From NCBI RefSeq assembly GCF_003025555.1, contig NZ_PYMH01000001.1, positions 806,001 to 870,000 on the forward strand: a stretch of 64,000 nt of DNA, read 5' to 3'. The DNA is from Photobacterium lutimaris. GTDB taxonomy: Bacteria > Pseudomonadota > Gammaproteobacteria > Enterobacterales > Vibrionaceae. The notes beneath the pieces were generated by a model. That model saw only the letters and a program-made list of their open reading frames with translations. It made no database searches and was not told where the DNA came from. Numbering within the stretch: the first letter of the stretch is position 1; each line of letters begins with the position of its first letter. Made by a program: the position numbers and the translations under genes. This document shows positions 1 through 9,186 of the stretch, piece by piece.

Positions 1-340
1 CCATTTCTGGCCATCGATTGAAGAGCTAGCATCACTGTGGTTAGCCCCTTTTGTGAAAGATAAGAGCTGGGAACACAAAGGCCGACACTATTGGCAGCAT
101 CTATCCAATGGCGTGTACCTAGGTGTGCCACAACGTCCAGGCACGGCTAAGCCTTTACTCCTTATCAGTCAACATGTTGAACCCGTGATTTGGTTTAACC
201 CTACATCTGATCTGACATCTGACTCGACGTTTGAAAACCGTGCCTTTGAAAGACCGGCAACCTTCTCTTCTTCGGCTCTCATTGATGCTGGTTGGATTCA
301 AGTTTCTTTCGATGAAAATGCCCAGCACCATTTGCATTAA
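1..340 (+). CDS. C-terminal part of a DUF6162-like protein (cut by window edge)
   Basis: The reading frame is open from the left edge (first full codon at base 2) to the TAA at 338-340, so the true start lies outside the window; the GTG at 53 is only an internal codon. About 112 residues are visible. Motifs such as HYWQHLSNGVYLG, IWFNP and a terminal ALIDAGWIQVSF resemble what I recall of DUF6162, a family of single-TM proteins found next to metal ABC transporters in pseudomonads and vibrios. It sits 41 bases before a metal-binding protein gene and is probably first or early in that operon. Function is unknown; the family assignment is from memory and only moderately sure. Confidence 0.5.
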   Translation, partial: HFWPSIEELASLWLAPFVKDKSWEHKGRHYWQHLSNGVYLGVPQRPGTAKPLLLISQHVEPVIWFNPTSDLTSDSTFENRAFERPATFSSSALIDAGWIQVSFDENAQHHLH

Positions 341-381
341 GAATCATGCGCATTAATCCCGACAGACTATTTGGAATTAAA

Positions 382-1302
382 ATGAAAACAATAAAATATA
401 CCCTCAACGGGCTATTAACCGCTGCATTGATGCTGACTGCATCGACTCATGCTTTTGCGACGGAAAAATTAAATATTGGTATTACGCTGCAGCCTTACTA
501 TAGCTATGTCAAAGCCGTTGTTGGGGATAAGGCCAATATTATTCCTTTGGTGGATGCCGGTTTTAATCCGCATAACTACCAACCTCAACCCAATGACTTG
601 CGCCGTTTGAAGCAAATGGACGTGATTGTGGTGAATGGCATTGGCCATGATGATTTCGCGCTGAAAGTGATTGCGGCTGCAAACCGAAGTGATTTGGTTG
701 TGATAGAAGCGAATAACGATGTTCCTCTGCTGCCGGCAATGGGCCAATCAGTAGGTGATGGCGCGGTTAACCCTCACTCTTTTGTTGGGCTTTCGACGAC
801 TATCCAGAAGGTTTATACCATCGCTAATGAGTTGTCGAAGCTGGATCCTGAAAACGCCCGTCTCTATCGCGCCAATGCCCGTAAGTATTCTATCGCTTTT
901 CGCAAGATGAAGCATGAGGCCATGGTAACGCTGGGTGACTTGGATACCAGCGGCATGGTTGTTGCCACAACTCATAACGCCTATGGCTACTTGTTACAAG
1001 AGTTTGGTGTTGATGTTGCTGCAGTGATTGAGCCTGCCCATGGTGTAGAGCCAAGCGCAAGCCAACTACAGGAAACGATCGCGAAGATCCGTCAGTCTGG
1101 TATTGATGTGCTGTTTTATGAATTGAATATGCCTAACCGCTATGTCGACACCATTGAGGAAGCGACGGGTGTTCGACTCTATCGCTTTTCACACATGACG
1201 CATGGGCCTTATGAGGCAGGCAAGGTAGAGAAGGAAATGAAAGAAAACCTCGATACCTTAATCGAAGCCATGCAGTTTGTTGCGAAAAGAAAGGTGAGCT
1301 GA
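382..1302 (+). CDS. Periplasmic metal (probably zinc) ABC transporter substrate-binding protein, ZnuA/TroA family
   Basis: A 306-residue cluster A-I (TroA-type) binding protein that would capture a divalent metal in the periplasm and hand it to the permease encoded two genes on. An N-terminal signal peptide ends near AFA-TEK (residues 26-27). The ligands expected for the family are visible: H64 (NPHNYQ), H132 (NPHSF), H198 (TTHNAYG) and an acidic residue near E247 (FYELN). The His-rich loop typical of ZnuA is missing, so zinc is likely but manganese or iron cannot be excluded. The ATG at 382 was preferred over 346 because the signal peptide starts there. The stop codon overlaps the next start by one base, showing an operon. 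Confidence 0.85.
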   Translation: MKTIKYTLNGLLTAALMLTASTHAFATEKLNIGITLQPYYSYVKAVVGDKANIIPLVDAGFNPHNYQPQPNDLRRLKQMDVIVVNGIGHDDFALKVIAAANRSDLVVIEANNDVPLLPAMGQSVGDGAVNPHSFVGLSTTIQKVYTIANELSKLDPENARLYRANARKYSIAFRKMKHEAMVTLGDLDTSGMVVATTHNAYGYLLQEFGVDVAAVIEPAHGVEPSASQLQETIAKIRQSGIDVLFYELNMPNRYVDTIEEATGVRLYRFSHMTHGPYEAGKVEKEMKENLDTLIEAMQFVAKRKVS

Positions 1303-2054
1303 TGATAGGGCCAAGCATTTCGCTGCAAAACGTCAATTTGCAGTACGGTGAAAATCAAATTCTTCATGCTATCAGTCATGAGTTCGCCGCTGGTCAATGT
1401 CATGTCGTAATGGGGCCAAATGGGGGAGGTAAAACGTCACTACTGCGCTCTATTCTTGGTCTGACGCCTTTTACCGGTAATATCAATATTCATTGGGCTG
1501 ATAGAAAAGGCAAGGTGGGTTATGTACCACAAAAAGCCGTGTTTGAATCAAGCCTACCGCTAACCGTCATGGATTTTATATTGCTGAACCAAAGCCGCAC
1601 TCCGTTGTTTTGGTCCCGCTGGCGTAACTTGTCCAAGCAACGTGGCTTTGCGCTTGAGCAGTTGGATCGTGTTGGCATGGCTGAACGTGCGGATCGTCGG
1701 ATGGGGCAGCTATCAGGGGGCGAGCAACAGCGGGTTCTGTTTGCTCAGGCCTTGTTAGATAACCCTGATTTATTGGTATTGGATGAGCCCACAACGGGGA
1801 TGGATGAGCTAGGGGTTCGCTATCTGGAGTCGCTTATTTTAGATCTGGTATCAGAAGGCAAAACGCTATTGGCTGTTCATCATGATGTTTCTGCAGTCAG
1901 GCGTCTAGGAGCCAACGTTCATGTTGTTAATCGCCAATTGATTGATAGCGGTCCGGTTGAAGATGTTTTGACCCCAGAAAAAGTGGAAAGGCTGTTTAAT
2001 CATTACTCAACAAAAGTCAGTGATGACATGTTCAAACAAGGTAAAGCGGCATGA
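1302..2054 (+). CDS. Metal ABC transporter ATP-binding protein (ZnuC-like)
   Basis: A 250-residue ABC ATPase that powers import of the metal delivered by the preceding binding protein. The Walker A motif (GPNGGGKTS, near residue 39), signature motif (LSGGEQQR), Walker B (LLVLDEPT) and switch histidine (VHHD) are all present, and the length is normal for the family. The start ATG overlaps the TGA of the binding-protein gene, and its own end overlaps the permease start by four bases, so translation is likely coupled. It acts on the cytoplasmic face of the membrane as a homodimer with the permease. The substrate metal cannot be read from the ATPase itself. Confidence 0.88.
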   Translation: MIGPSISLQNVNLQYGENQILHAISHEFAAGQCHVVMGPNGGGKTSLLRSILGLTPFTGNINIHWADRKGKVGYVPQKAVFESSLPLTVMDFILLNQSRTPLFWSRWRNLSKQRGFALEQLDRVGMAERADRRMGQLSGGEQQRVLFAQALLDNPDLLVLDEPTTGMDELGVRYLESLILDLVSEGKTLLAVHHDVSAVRRLGANVHVVNRQLIDSGPVEDVLTPEKVERLFNHYSTKVSDDMFKQGKAA

Positions 2055-2929
2055 TGGATTCAATTCGCCAGTTAGCATTGCAAGGTGTTGAAGCGGGTTG
2101 GCTAAGCGACAGTTTCTCTTATGCTTTTCTGGTCAATGCGGTTGTGGCGGCGTTGTTGGTCGGCCCATTGCTGGGTGGACTGGGAACACTGGTTATCGCC
2201 AAGCGACTCGCGTTCTTTTCTGAGGCTGTCGGTCATGCGGCATTAACTGGTATTGCCCTAGGTGTGTTACTGGGTGAGCCACCGGAAAACCCGATCATCG
2301 GTTTGTTCTGTTTCTGTATGGTGTTTGCCTTATTACTCCATTTTGTCAGAAACCGTACCAATGTGCCTTACGATACCTTAGTGGGTGTTTTCTTGGCGTT
2401 GGCACTCGCTGTGGGTGCTGCATTGCTGATGTATGTCGCGCGTAAGATCAATATCCATATGCTGGAGAATGTTCTGTTCGGTTCTATTTTGACGGTGACC
2501 GATCAAGATATCCTGATCCTTGGGCTCAGTTGTTTACTTATCATATTGGTACTGATCCCAACCTTTAATCGTATATTACTGACCTGTATTAGCCCTGATA
2601 TTGCCAGAGTGCGTGGCCATGCTACCCATTTTTACGATTACCTGTTTGTTATGATGATCACCTTGGTCACGATTGCATCGGTGAAAATTATTGGTGCTGT
2701 ACTTGTGGGGGCGCTGTTGCTAATACCAGGTGCTACTGCACGTTTGATGACTAAGAATATGGGTGATTTTGTCCTCGTATCTGCTCTTCTTGCAACGGTC
2801 AGTTGCTTGGTCGGTACGATTTTACCGATGGAACTAGAAGTGCCGGTTCCTTCTGGCGCTGCGATTATTATTGTTTCCGCTTTCTTCTTTCTTGTCGCGA
2901 CCTGCCATCGCATTGCTCGAAGGGGGTAG
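2051..2929 (+). CDS. Metal ABC transporter permease (ZnuB/ABC-3 family)
   Basis: A 292-residue hydrophobic protein of the ABC-3 permease family with about eight predicted membrane segments. It carries the typical early motif KRLAFFSEAVGHAALTGIA and a late GAVLVGALLLIPGATARL segment. It forms the membrane channel for the importer. The ATG at 2051 overlaps the end of the ATPase gene (ATGATGG), and a purine-rich AGGGGG just before its stop serves the next gene. No frameshift or missing segment was seen. Confidence 0.87.
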   Translation: MMDSIRQLALQGVEAGWLSDSFSYAFLVNAVVAALLVGPLLGGLGTLVIAKRLAFFSEAVGHAALTGIALGVLLGEPPENPIIGLFCFCMVFALLLHFVRNRTNVPYDTLVGVFLALALAVGAALLMYVARKINIHMLENVLFGSILTVTDQDILILGLSCLLIILVLIPTFNRILLTCISPDIARVRGHATHFYDYLFVMMITLVTIASVKIIGAVLVGALLLIPGATARLMTKNMGDFVLVSALLATVSCLVGTILPMELEVPVPSGAAIIIVSAFFFLVATCHRIARRG

Positions 2930-2934
2930 AACAA

Positions 2935-3831
2935 ATGAGTATTAAAATGAATAAACACGCTAAGCAGATCATTCGGTTAATCGGACTGTTCTCGCTACTG
3001 ATATTATCGGCAGTTACTCAGGCCAAAGATATTCTGACTTCAACGCCAGTGGCCTATATGCTGGCGTCTGAGTTAACCAAAAATACAGGGCTAGAAACCC
3101 AATACTTGCCGCCAAAGCGATATGGCATGATGCGTTTGCCGAATTGGTTTAGCAGTAAAGGCGCTGAAACCACTATTGAGGCGGCGAAAAGTGCGACTGC
3201 AGTGATCACTATTGGTGCTGTCTGGCCGCAGGACCCTTTATATGTACACGCACGTCAAGGCAATATCCAGATTGTCGAAATTGATGCTTCGCAATCTATT
3301 TCGCCAAGGGCGCAGGGAGTGGCTGCGCTTCGATTGGAAAGTGGGCTTATTTCCCCCTATGCGTGGCTTAATCCATCAAACCTAACCCGGATGGCAGCGA
3401 TTGTGAGTCAAGATTTGCAACGCCTATGGCCTGACCAGGCAGAGACGATCTCACTGAATCAGCAACAGCTTATGATTCGTATTCGTAAGCTAATCAATCA
3501 CCAGCAAACACGCTTGTTTGATGCTGAGGTAGATTCGGTAATACTGCTTTCTCAAGAGCTTGAGGATTTTGCCTCGGGCAATCAATTATTTGTTGTCGGA
3601 CGTTATACCAAACCAGAACTGGATTGGACGGAAAATGAAAAGCGTACGTTTCTTGAAACGCTTAAAGATGATCAAAGCGTATGGGTTCTGACATCTCGTC
3701 AGTTGAGTAAAAAGATGTTAGCTCAATTGCCTAACCCTGAGCGTGTGCTGACCATCGACAGTATTGACCGCTGGGGCAGGGAAGGAATGCATACCGAAAA
3801 TCCGCTTTCACGTTGGGAAATCAAGTTATAG
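2935..3831 (+). CDS. Second TroA-fold binding protein of the metal ABC operon, metal ligands lost
   Basis: A 298-residue exported protein (signal peptide to about residue 30, AVTQA-KD), starting five bases after the permease gene behind an AGGGGG ribosome site. The pattern resembles cluster A-I metal-binding proteins: ILTSTPVAYMLASELT at the N-terminus, YLPP near residue 58, and AWLNPSNLTRMAAIV near residue 143. Where the family has ligand histidines (PHDYE and HPWLDP) this protein has RYGMMRLP and SPYAWLNP, so normal metal binding is unlikely. It may bind a metal chelate, act as an accessory chaperone, or regulate the transporter; this is inference. A hairpin terminator follows, so it is the last gene of the operon. 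Confidence 0.65.
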   Translation: MSIKMNKHAKQIIRLIGLFSLLILSAVTQAKDILTSTPVAYMLASELTKNTGLETQYLPPKRYGMMRLPNWFSSKGAETTIEAAKSATAVITIGAVWPQDPLYVHARQGNIQIVEIDASQSISPRAQGVAALRLESGLISPYAWLNPSNLTRMAAIVSQDLQRLWPDQAETISLNQQQLMIRIRKLINHQQTRLFDAEVDSVILLSQELEDFASGNQLFVVGRYTKPELDWTENEKRTFLETLKDDQSVWVLTSRQLSKKMLAQLPNPERVLTIDSIDRWGREGMHTENPLSRWEIKL

Positions 3832-3863
3832 GTTCACGCCGAAAGAGACTAAACCGTATTTAT

Positions 3864-3905
3864 AAGAACTCAGTAAGTTGATGTAGACTTACTGCGTTCT
3901 TGCTT
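3864..3905. terminator. Bidirectional terminator between the metal ABC operon and the 3905-4990 gene
   Basis: AAGAAC-TCAGTAAGT (3864-3878) pairs with ACTTACTG-CGTTCTT (3887-3901) around an 8-base loop with a small internal mismatch. It is followed by GCTTT on the plus strand. It lies between convergent genes and can serve both. Confidence 0.65.
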
Positions 3906-4990
3906 TAATTCGTTGGATTAGGTATTTTTCTAGCTAACCTATCTATTCCGCCTTCTGCCGTGAAAAACAATTCGATCTCAAGCATAATGCCTGGGTTGAC
4001 TTTATATTGATATCTGTCCTGAAAATCTAACTCTGGAGTGAGTGTCATATAAAGCCAATCACTATAAAGACGATGTTTCCAAGCTAATGATATCCATGAA
4101 TTGGTAATCGAATAATTGGGTGTAGAGTCAGCACTGATGCCAAGAGAATATTGCAGTAAATTATCTTGGCCTATTCTGTCAAATATTTCAGCTTGTTGAA
4201 CAAACTCCCAATTATCATCTGTATCTAAATATTGTGCAGATGAGCTGAGCTTTAGAATTGTACTTGGGTCTTCTTGCGAGGAAAAATAGAAATTGACTGA
4301 GGTAAGTGCACCAGGCCCTTTGGAGTCGTAATAAAAAATCTCTTGCTTAATACGGCTTGTCCATGTGTGGCTTAACCTATCAATCCGCCTCAAGTCTGCT
4401 CTAGCAAAGGGGTCAAGAGGAAGCTTGATCTTTAAACCTAGATCGAGGTTTGTTCGCCACTTTCCCCATTGCTGGCCTTGTAACTGTACTCCACCGACTG
4501 CGCCAGACAAACTGCCGTCAGAACCATTTGAGATACCACGCTGTTTATCTTCAAGCCTGTCAAAGTCATCAGGATCAGTATCGAGGATCAGTTTCCAGTT
4601 TTTTTCAGTATGAGGAAGATCGAGTTTCAATTTTACACTGGCATCTAAGTCCAAATGATCACGGTGTGTATATCTACTTTTTAGTTTTAGTCGAAGGTAG
4701 CTTCGGTTGGTGATTGGTAGTTCTTCATCATTCTTACCAATGTAGTGATCGAGTGAGCTGCTGTAGTCATGGATGGTATCTGAAATAGAATCCTGTGTAT
4801 CTTCTACCCAGTCTTGAAAGTTATCTTCATCGTTTATATCAGAGTACAGCCTGTCATAATAGATATCATACGGCTCCTCTTTTACTTCCATTGTCATTCC
4901 AAAGAAAGGGATAAAGAGTAGAAGTATGATGGCTGACCCAATTGATACTGCTTTGAGCATACATTCAAAGGGAGTTAAATCACGCCACAT
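3905..4990 (-). CDS. Unknown exported protein, possible outer-membrane beta-barrel
   Basis: A 361-residue protein I do not recognise. A hydrophobic segment at about residues 17-33 (ends FFGMTM) looks like a late signal peptide or anchor. It is followed by an acidic stretch (many D/E, about residues 34-90) and then alternating polar/hydrophobic strands such as RLKLKSRYTHRDHLDLDASV and LYMTLTPELDFQDRY, ending in strand-like segments. This pattern suits an outer-membrane barrel. The ATG at 4990 has a GGGAGA ribosome site seven bases upstream; an internal ATG at 4960 would give a more usual signal peptide but lacks a good site. It is transcribed alone, convergent with the metal operon. Function unknown. 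Confidence 0.6.
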   Translation of the reverse strand: MWRDLTPFECMLKAVSIGSAIILLLFIPFFGMTMEVKEEPYDIYYDRLYSDINDEDNFQDWVEDTQDSISDTIHDYSSSLDHYIGKNDEELPITNRSYLRLKLKSRYTHRDHLDLDASVKLKLDLPHTEKNWKLILDTDPDDFDRLEDKQRGISNGSDGSLSGAVGGVQLQGQQWGKWRTNLDLGLKIKLPLDPFARADLRRIDRLSHTWTSRIKQEIFYYDSKGPGALTSVNFYFSSQEDPSTILKLSSSAQYLDTDDNWEFVQQAEIFDRIGQDNLLQYSLGISADSTPNYSITNSWISLAWKHRLYSDWLYMTLTPELDFQDRYQYKVNPGIMLEIELFFTAEGGIDRLARKIPNPTN

Positions 4991-5306
4991 CTTACTTCTC
5001 CCATCACCACATGAAATAGTAACTCATTGATATATGACTAAGTGTAGACCGAGTAATTCTTGAATACATATAAAGGAGACGGATTTATGAAAATGAGATC
5101 TATTTCTAAAAAATTAAAATAAAATTTATTAGAATAATCATCTATACACTGTTCGATTTTAATTTAACTTAACTAAAACATCAATTTAGTAGATAGAATA
5201 ATTTGTTACACATGATTTTCTGGTATGTGAAAAATACTTTCTTCATCAACTACACTTATCATGTCTAGGTTGATTAACACTCGTGGTTAAATATTTGGAG
5301 AAAATG
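4991..5306. other. AT-rich intergenic region
   Basis: About 316 bases, strongly AT-rich, between two divergently transcribed unknown genes. It presumably carries both promoters. I see no clear operator, hairpin or ORF other than the SD (GGAG at 5297-5300) of the next gene. Confidence 0.5.
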
Positions 5307-5588
5307 ATGGATAGTGTTGATTTAGAAGGGATAAAAAGGGATGTATCACACAAAGTCGTCGATATTTTCGAATCATTCGAAGAGCACAACAATCGCTTAC
5401 CGACTTTGGAAGAATTTAGGCTACTTTTCAATAATGAAGCAGATCAATTTATTGGACCTACAGATACGCTTAACGTGAAGCCGGGTAGTGTCATGCACTC
5501 AAGGCTACAAGAGCGAGAGCAAAAAATGTGGCGTGCAGTCAACGAGCTGGAGGCGGAGCAACGTTTCCTGCGTTCAGAAACTTACTAA
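5307..5588 (+). CDS. Small hypothetical protein, 93 residues
   Basis: A soluble, charged, probably helical protein with no signal peptide or membrane segment; I do not recognise a family. Possible starts are GTG 5283, ATG 5304 and ATG 5307. GGAG at 5297-5300 is six bases from 5307, which is why that start is given (5304 is also possible). Many E/R/Q residues at the C-terminus (SRLQEREQKMWRAVNELEAE) suggest a coiled helix. It is a single gene followed by a terminator-like hairpin. Coding status rests on the good ribosome site and amino-acid composition. Confidence 0.6.
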   Translation: MDSVDLEGIKRDVSHKVVDIFESFEEHNNRLPTLEEFRLLFNNEADQFIGPTDTLNVKPGSVMHSRLQEREQKMWRAVNELEAEQRFLRSETY

Positions 5589-5599
5589 TGATTTAATTA

Positions 5600-5620
5600 A
5601 TACCCAAGTTGCATGGGTAT
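5600..5620. repeat. Short palindrome ATACCCA...TGGGTAT
   Basis: ATACCCA (5600-5606) and TGGGTAT (5614-5620) form a small inverted repeat. A longer relative lies at 56597-56629, so this looks like a degraded copy of a dispersed intergenic palindrome. Confidence 0.4.
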
Positions 5621-5676
5621 AGCACATCGGCGTACGAAAAGAAGTGATGAGGGTAGAATGTAGTTCATAATGAGTT

Positions 5677-5716
5677 AGTGGTAATTACCTTTTCTCGGGT
5701 AGTTACCACTCTTTTT
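5677..5716 (+). terminator. Terminator after the 93-residue ORF
   Basis: AGTGGTAA (5677-5684) pairs with TTACCACT (5703-5710), followed by CTTTTT. The loop is long (18 bases), so strength is uncertain. Confidence 0.5.
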
Positions 5717-5779
5717 AAATATGTATAAATCATTCTGTTATTTGCTGACGTTGTTATTCGTTATTGAAGCTGCTTTTCT

Positions 5780-6709
5780 TTACTGAAGGTATTTCGCTTT
5801 CAGTGCTAAAGAAACATTCGATCGTGGTGATATATTGAGTGCTTGGCAAATCATCCATCCCGCTTCAGCTAACATATTAAGGTTAATACCGGTTTCTATG
5901 CCCAACTGGTGACATAGATAGACCACATCTTCGGTGGCGACATTTCCACTCGCCCCTGGTGCATAGGGGCACCCGCCTAGCCCTGCAACACTGGCATCAA
6001 TCGTATCAATTCCCATCGATAAAGCTTGATAGATATTGGGCAATGCCTGACCCCATGTGTTGTGGAAATGCACGGCAATTTGATGGCGAGGGATGTGGTT
6101 AATAACAGTGTCTAACAAGTTTGCGACTTTCAACGGTGTACCGGTACCGATTGTGTCTCCAAGAGAAACTTGATAACAGCCCATATCAATTAGCGTATTA
6201 GTAACGTGCATCACTTGGTTTGCTTCAGTTGGGCCATCATAAGGGCAATCAATCACACAAGATAGATAGCCTCTCACTGGTATATTGTGGAGTAGAGCCA
6301 AAGCCATTACAGGTTCAAAACGTTTAAGACTATCGCTGATAGAACAATTGATATTGTGTTGGCTAAAACCTTCAGAGGCCGAGGCAAATATCGCCACTTC
6401 ATTGGCTTGCGCACTTAATGCCATTTCGAAGCCTTGAATATTGGGAGTAAGCGCAGAGTAGGTGATAGTGTTATCCCGTTCGAGTGCACGCATGACGTTT
6501 AACGAGTCAGCCATTTGAGGTACCCGTTTGGCAGAGACAAAAGACCCCGTTTCAATATGGCTAAGCCCTGATTGTGAGAGTAGGTTGATAAAATCAACTT
6601 TGGTTTGGGTTGGTAGGGCGGTTTCGTTTTGCAAGCCATCACGCGGACCCACTTCATAGAGAGTCACGGAGGTAGGAAAATCACTGGAATGATCTGGCCG
6701 TCTAATCAT
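5780..6709 (-). CDS. liuE: Hydroxymethylglutaryl-CoA lyase
   Basis: A 309-residue TIM-barrel lyase that splits 3-hydroxy-3-methylglutaryl-CoA into acetoacetate and acetyl-CoA, the last step of leucine breakdown (also called mvaB). YEVGPRDGLQNE at residues 17-28 carries the catalytic Arg/Asp, and the family signature GGCPYAPGASGNVATE holds the active-site cysteine. The ATG overlaps the stop of liuC by eight bases (ATGATTAG), so translation is coupled. In the usual liuABCDE order the biotin-carrying subunit gene liuD would lie between liuC and liuE; it is not here. Confidence 0.92.
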   Translation of the reverse strand: MIRRPDHSSDFPTSVTLYEVGPRDGLQNETALPTQTKVDFINLLSQSGLSHIETGSFVSAKRVPQMADSLNVMRALERDNTITYSALTPNIQGFEMALSAQANEVAIFASASEGFSQHNINCSISDSLKRFEPVMALALLHNIPVRGYLSCVIDCPYDGPTEANQVMHVTNTLIDMGCYQVSLGDTIGTGTPLKVANLLDTVINHIPRHQIAVHFHNTWGQALPNIYQALSMGIDTIDASVAGLGGCPYAPGASGNVATEDVVYLCHQLGIETGINLNMLAEAGWMICQALNISPRSNVSLALKAKYLQ

Positions 6710-7544
6710 GATCTGTTATCCAATTAGGTTTACGCTTTTCCAAAAATGCGTTCAAACCTTCTTGCCCTTCAGCAGAAACACGCAATTTTGCAATGATCTC
6801 ACTGGTTTTCTTCCTTAGCGAAGAATCAATAGCTTCTGACTCACACAGGTGGCAAAGGGCTTTAGCTTCTCGAACGGCATTGGGGCTGTTTTTTGTAATG
6901 TGACGAATGAAATGTTGGAGGTGCTCATCGAATGATTGAATGGTTGGCACCAGAGTATGGATGATATTGAGCTTTTGTGCATGCTCGGCACTGATAAGCT
7001 CCGCTGTTAGCATATAACGCCTTGTTTGCCGTTGGCCGATAGTGCGGCAAACATACGGACCTATGGTTGCTGGCGCTAACCCGAGTTTGACTTCACTCAA
7101 GCAAAATTGACAATCTTGCGTGGCGATAGCGATATCACAGCAGCAAATCAAGCCAAGCGCGCCGCCGAAAGCTGCTCCCTGAACCACGGCGATGGTAGGA
7201 ACAGGGAAGGAGTCTAGTTGATGGAGTAGGTCGGCAAGTTTTTCAGCATCCTCTATGTTTTCTTCCATGGTGTAGTTTGCGAGAGATTGCATCCAATTGA
7301 GATCTGCCCCTGCACTAAAATGACTGCCGTTTGCCCGCAGGATCAATGCTCTTATTTTGGAATTGGCTCGGGAAATGTGCAGTATATTGAGCAAAATCGA
7401 AATACAGTGACTGTCGAAGGCATTTTTTTTATCGGGACGATTTAGCGTAATCGTTGCAACGCCGTTGTCATCGAGATGAAATAGCACGTCTTTGCTTTCA
7501 ATACTCAGATTATTGTTACCATGTTCCTTGGTGAGCCGATTCAT
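6702..7544 (-). CDS. liuC: Methylglutaconyl-CoA hydratase (enoyl-CoA hydratase family)
   Basis: A 280-residue crotonase-fold enzyme expected to hydrate 3-methylglutaconyl-CoA to HMG-CoA in leucine breakdown. NRPDKKNAFD and the oxyanion-hole segments HFSAGADLNWM and AAFGGALGLICCCDIAIA are typical, as is the C-terminal FLEKRKPNW. The assignment to this substrate rests on position between liuB and liuE; the fold alone would only say enoyl-CoA hydratase/isomerase. It starts 28 bases after the end of liuB and overlaps liuE. The N-terminus has about 20 extra residues compared with some homologues. Confidence 0.85.
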   Translation of the reverse strand: MNRLTKEHGNNNLSIESKDVLFHLDDNGVATITLNRPDKKNAFDSHCISILLNILHISRANSKIRALILRANGSHFSAGADLNWMQSLANYTMEENIEDAEKLADLLHQLDSFPVPTIAVVQGAAFGGALGLICCCDIAIATQDCQFCLSEVKLGLAPATIGPYVCRTIGQRQTRRYMLTAELISAEHAQKLNIIHTLVPTIQSFDEHLQHFIRHITKNSPNAVREAKALCHLCESEAIDSSLRKKTSEIIAKLRVSAEGQEGLNAFLEKRKPNWITDHD

Positions 7545-7572
7545 ACTGTTACCTCACTGTCCATGTTGTGCC

Positions 7573-9177
7573 TCACATTCGAAATATGCCAAACGTACTG
7601 TCAGTTTTCGGTGCTCTTTGGCAAGCATGGAGCGCAGTGCCGACAATATGTCGTGTGTCACGAGGATCGATGATGCCATCGTCCCAAAGCCTTGCGCTGG
7701 CATAGTAGGGTGAGCCTTGCTCCTCATATAAATCACGAATAGGCTGCTTGAACGCCTCTTCCTCTGCGGCAGTCCACTGTTCACCCTGTCGCTTTTTGTT
7801 GTCACGGTTTACTTGTGCTAAGACACCAGCGGCTTGTTCCCCACCCATTACCGAGATCCGCGCGTTGGGCCACATCCACATCATGGTTGGGCTGTAGGCA
7901 CGGCCACACATTCCGTAATTTCCCGCTCCGTAAGAGCCACCGATAATGACGGTAAATTTAGGAACATCGGCACAAGCAACCGCCATCACCATCTTAGCGC
8001 CGTGTTTGGCTATCCCTTCCGATTCGTATTTTTTCCCTACCATAAAACCAGTAATGTTCTGCAGGAACAAAAGAGGAACGTTTCTTTTGCAGCATAATTC
8101 GATGAAGTGCGCGCCTTTTTGGGCTGACTCAGAAAACAAGATGCCGTTATTGGCAACGATGCCGACCTGTTGGCCGTAGACCTTGGCAAAGCCACATACC
8201 AGTGTGGTCCCATAAAGCGCTTTAAATTCATCAAATTCAGAATTATCGACAATCCTAGCAATGACTTCTCGGATATTAAACGGCGTGCGTAAATCGGTGC
8301 CGACAATGCCAAATAACTCCTCAGCAGGGTATTGAGGAGCCGGCGAGTTATGGCTTAATGGTTCAAATGATGGAAGGGCACAGCTTTTTAAGGCCTGTCT
8401 TGCTAATTCAATCGCATGCTGTTCATCATTAGCGAAATAATCCGCTACACCTGATATTTTGCAATGAACATAAGCACCGCCCAGTTCTTCTGCCGTTACC
8501 ACTTCGCCTGTCGCTGCTTTAACAAGTGGGGGACCTGCTAAGAAAATGGTCCCTTGTTCTTTGATAATAATAGAGACATCAGCCATTGCCGGTACGTAGG
8601 CACCACCGGCTGTGCAGGATCCCATCACCACCGCAATTTGCGGGATCCCTTTGGCCGACATTCTGGCTTGGTTATAAAAAATGCGGCCGAAATGATCCCG
8701 ATCGGGAAATACATCGGCTTGATGAGGAAGGTTGGCTCCACCTGAGTCGACGAGATAAATGCAGGGTAGGTGGCAGCGTTCAGCGATCTCTTGTGCCCGA
8801 AGATGTTTTTTCACCGTCAGTGGGTAGTAGGTGCCGCCTTTAACGGATGGGTCGTTGGCAACGATCATGCATTCGATCCCTTCTACCCGCCCGATACCTG
8901 CCACAACACCCGCGCATGGTATCGATTCCGTGTAAACGTCCCAAGCGGCAAATTGGCCTATTTCAAGAAATTCACTGTCATGATCGACTAGGGCTTGAAT
9001 TCTGGATCTTACCGGTTGTTTACCTTTCTCTTGCTGTTTTTTATGTGATTTGGCTCCACCACCGAGCTTGATGGTTTCAACGTATGTCTGCAGTTGATCG
9101 ACAATAGCGGCCATATTTTTGAAGTTATTAGAATAAAAGTTATCGTCACGATTGACTGTAGACTTGAGTATCGCCAT
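7573..9177 (-). CDS. liuB: Methylcrotonoyl-CoA carboxylase, carboxyltransferase (beta) subunit
   Basis: A 534-residue carboxyltransferase, full length for MCC-beta. It transfers the carboxyl group from carboxybiotin to 3-methylcrotonyl-CoA. The N-terminal acyl-CoA half has [28 protein letters not shown] and [13 protein letters not shown]; the C-terminal carboxybiotin half has [15 protein letters not shown] and [16 protein letters not shown]. The enzyme needs a biotinylated alpha subunit (liuD), which is missing from the locus, so it must be supplied from elsewhere or the step is impaired. It lies nine bases after liuA in the same operon. Confidence 0.93.
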   Translation of the reverse strand: MAILKSTVNRDDNFYSNNFKNMAAIVDQLQTYVETIKLGGGAKSHKKQQEKGKQPVRSRIQALVDHDSEFLEIGQFAAWDVYTESIPCAGVVAGIGRVEGIECMIVANDPSVKGGTYYPLTVKKHLRAQEIAERCHLPCIYLVDSGGANLPHQADVFPDRDHFGRIFYNQARMSAKGIPQIAVVMGSCTAGGAYVPAMADVSIIIKEQGTIFLAGPPLVKAATGEVVTAEELGGAYVHCKISGVADYFANDEQHAIELARQALKSCALPSFEPLSHNSPAPQYPAEELFGIVGTDLRTPFNIREVIARIVDNSEFDEFKALYGTTLVCGFAKVYGQQVGIVANNGILFSESAQKGAHFIELCCKRNVPLLFLQNITGFMVGKKYESEGIAKHGAKMVMAVACADVPKFTVIIGGSYGAGNYGMCGRAYSPTMMWMWPNARISVMGGEQAAGVLAQVNRDNKKRQGEQWTAAEEEAFKQPIRDLYEEQGSPYYASARLWDDGIIDPRDTRHIVGTALHACQRAPKTDSTFGIFRM

Positions 9178-9186
9178 CGTCTTTCC

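Noticed and set aside
7554..7805. Minus-strand ORF of 83 codons overlapping the 3' end of liuB
   Set aside because: It is a shadow frame inside liuB with no ribosome site and no sensible composition.
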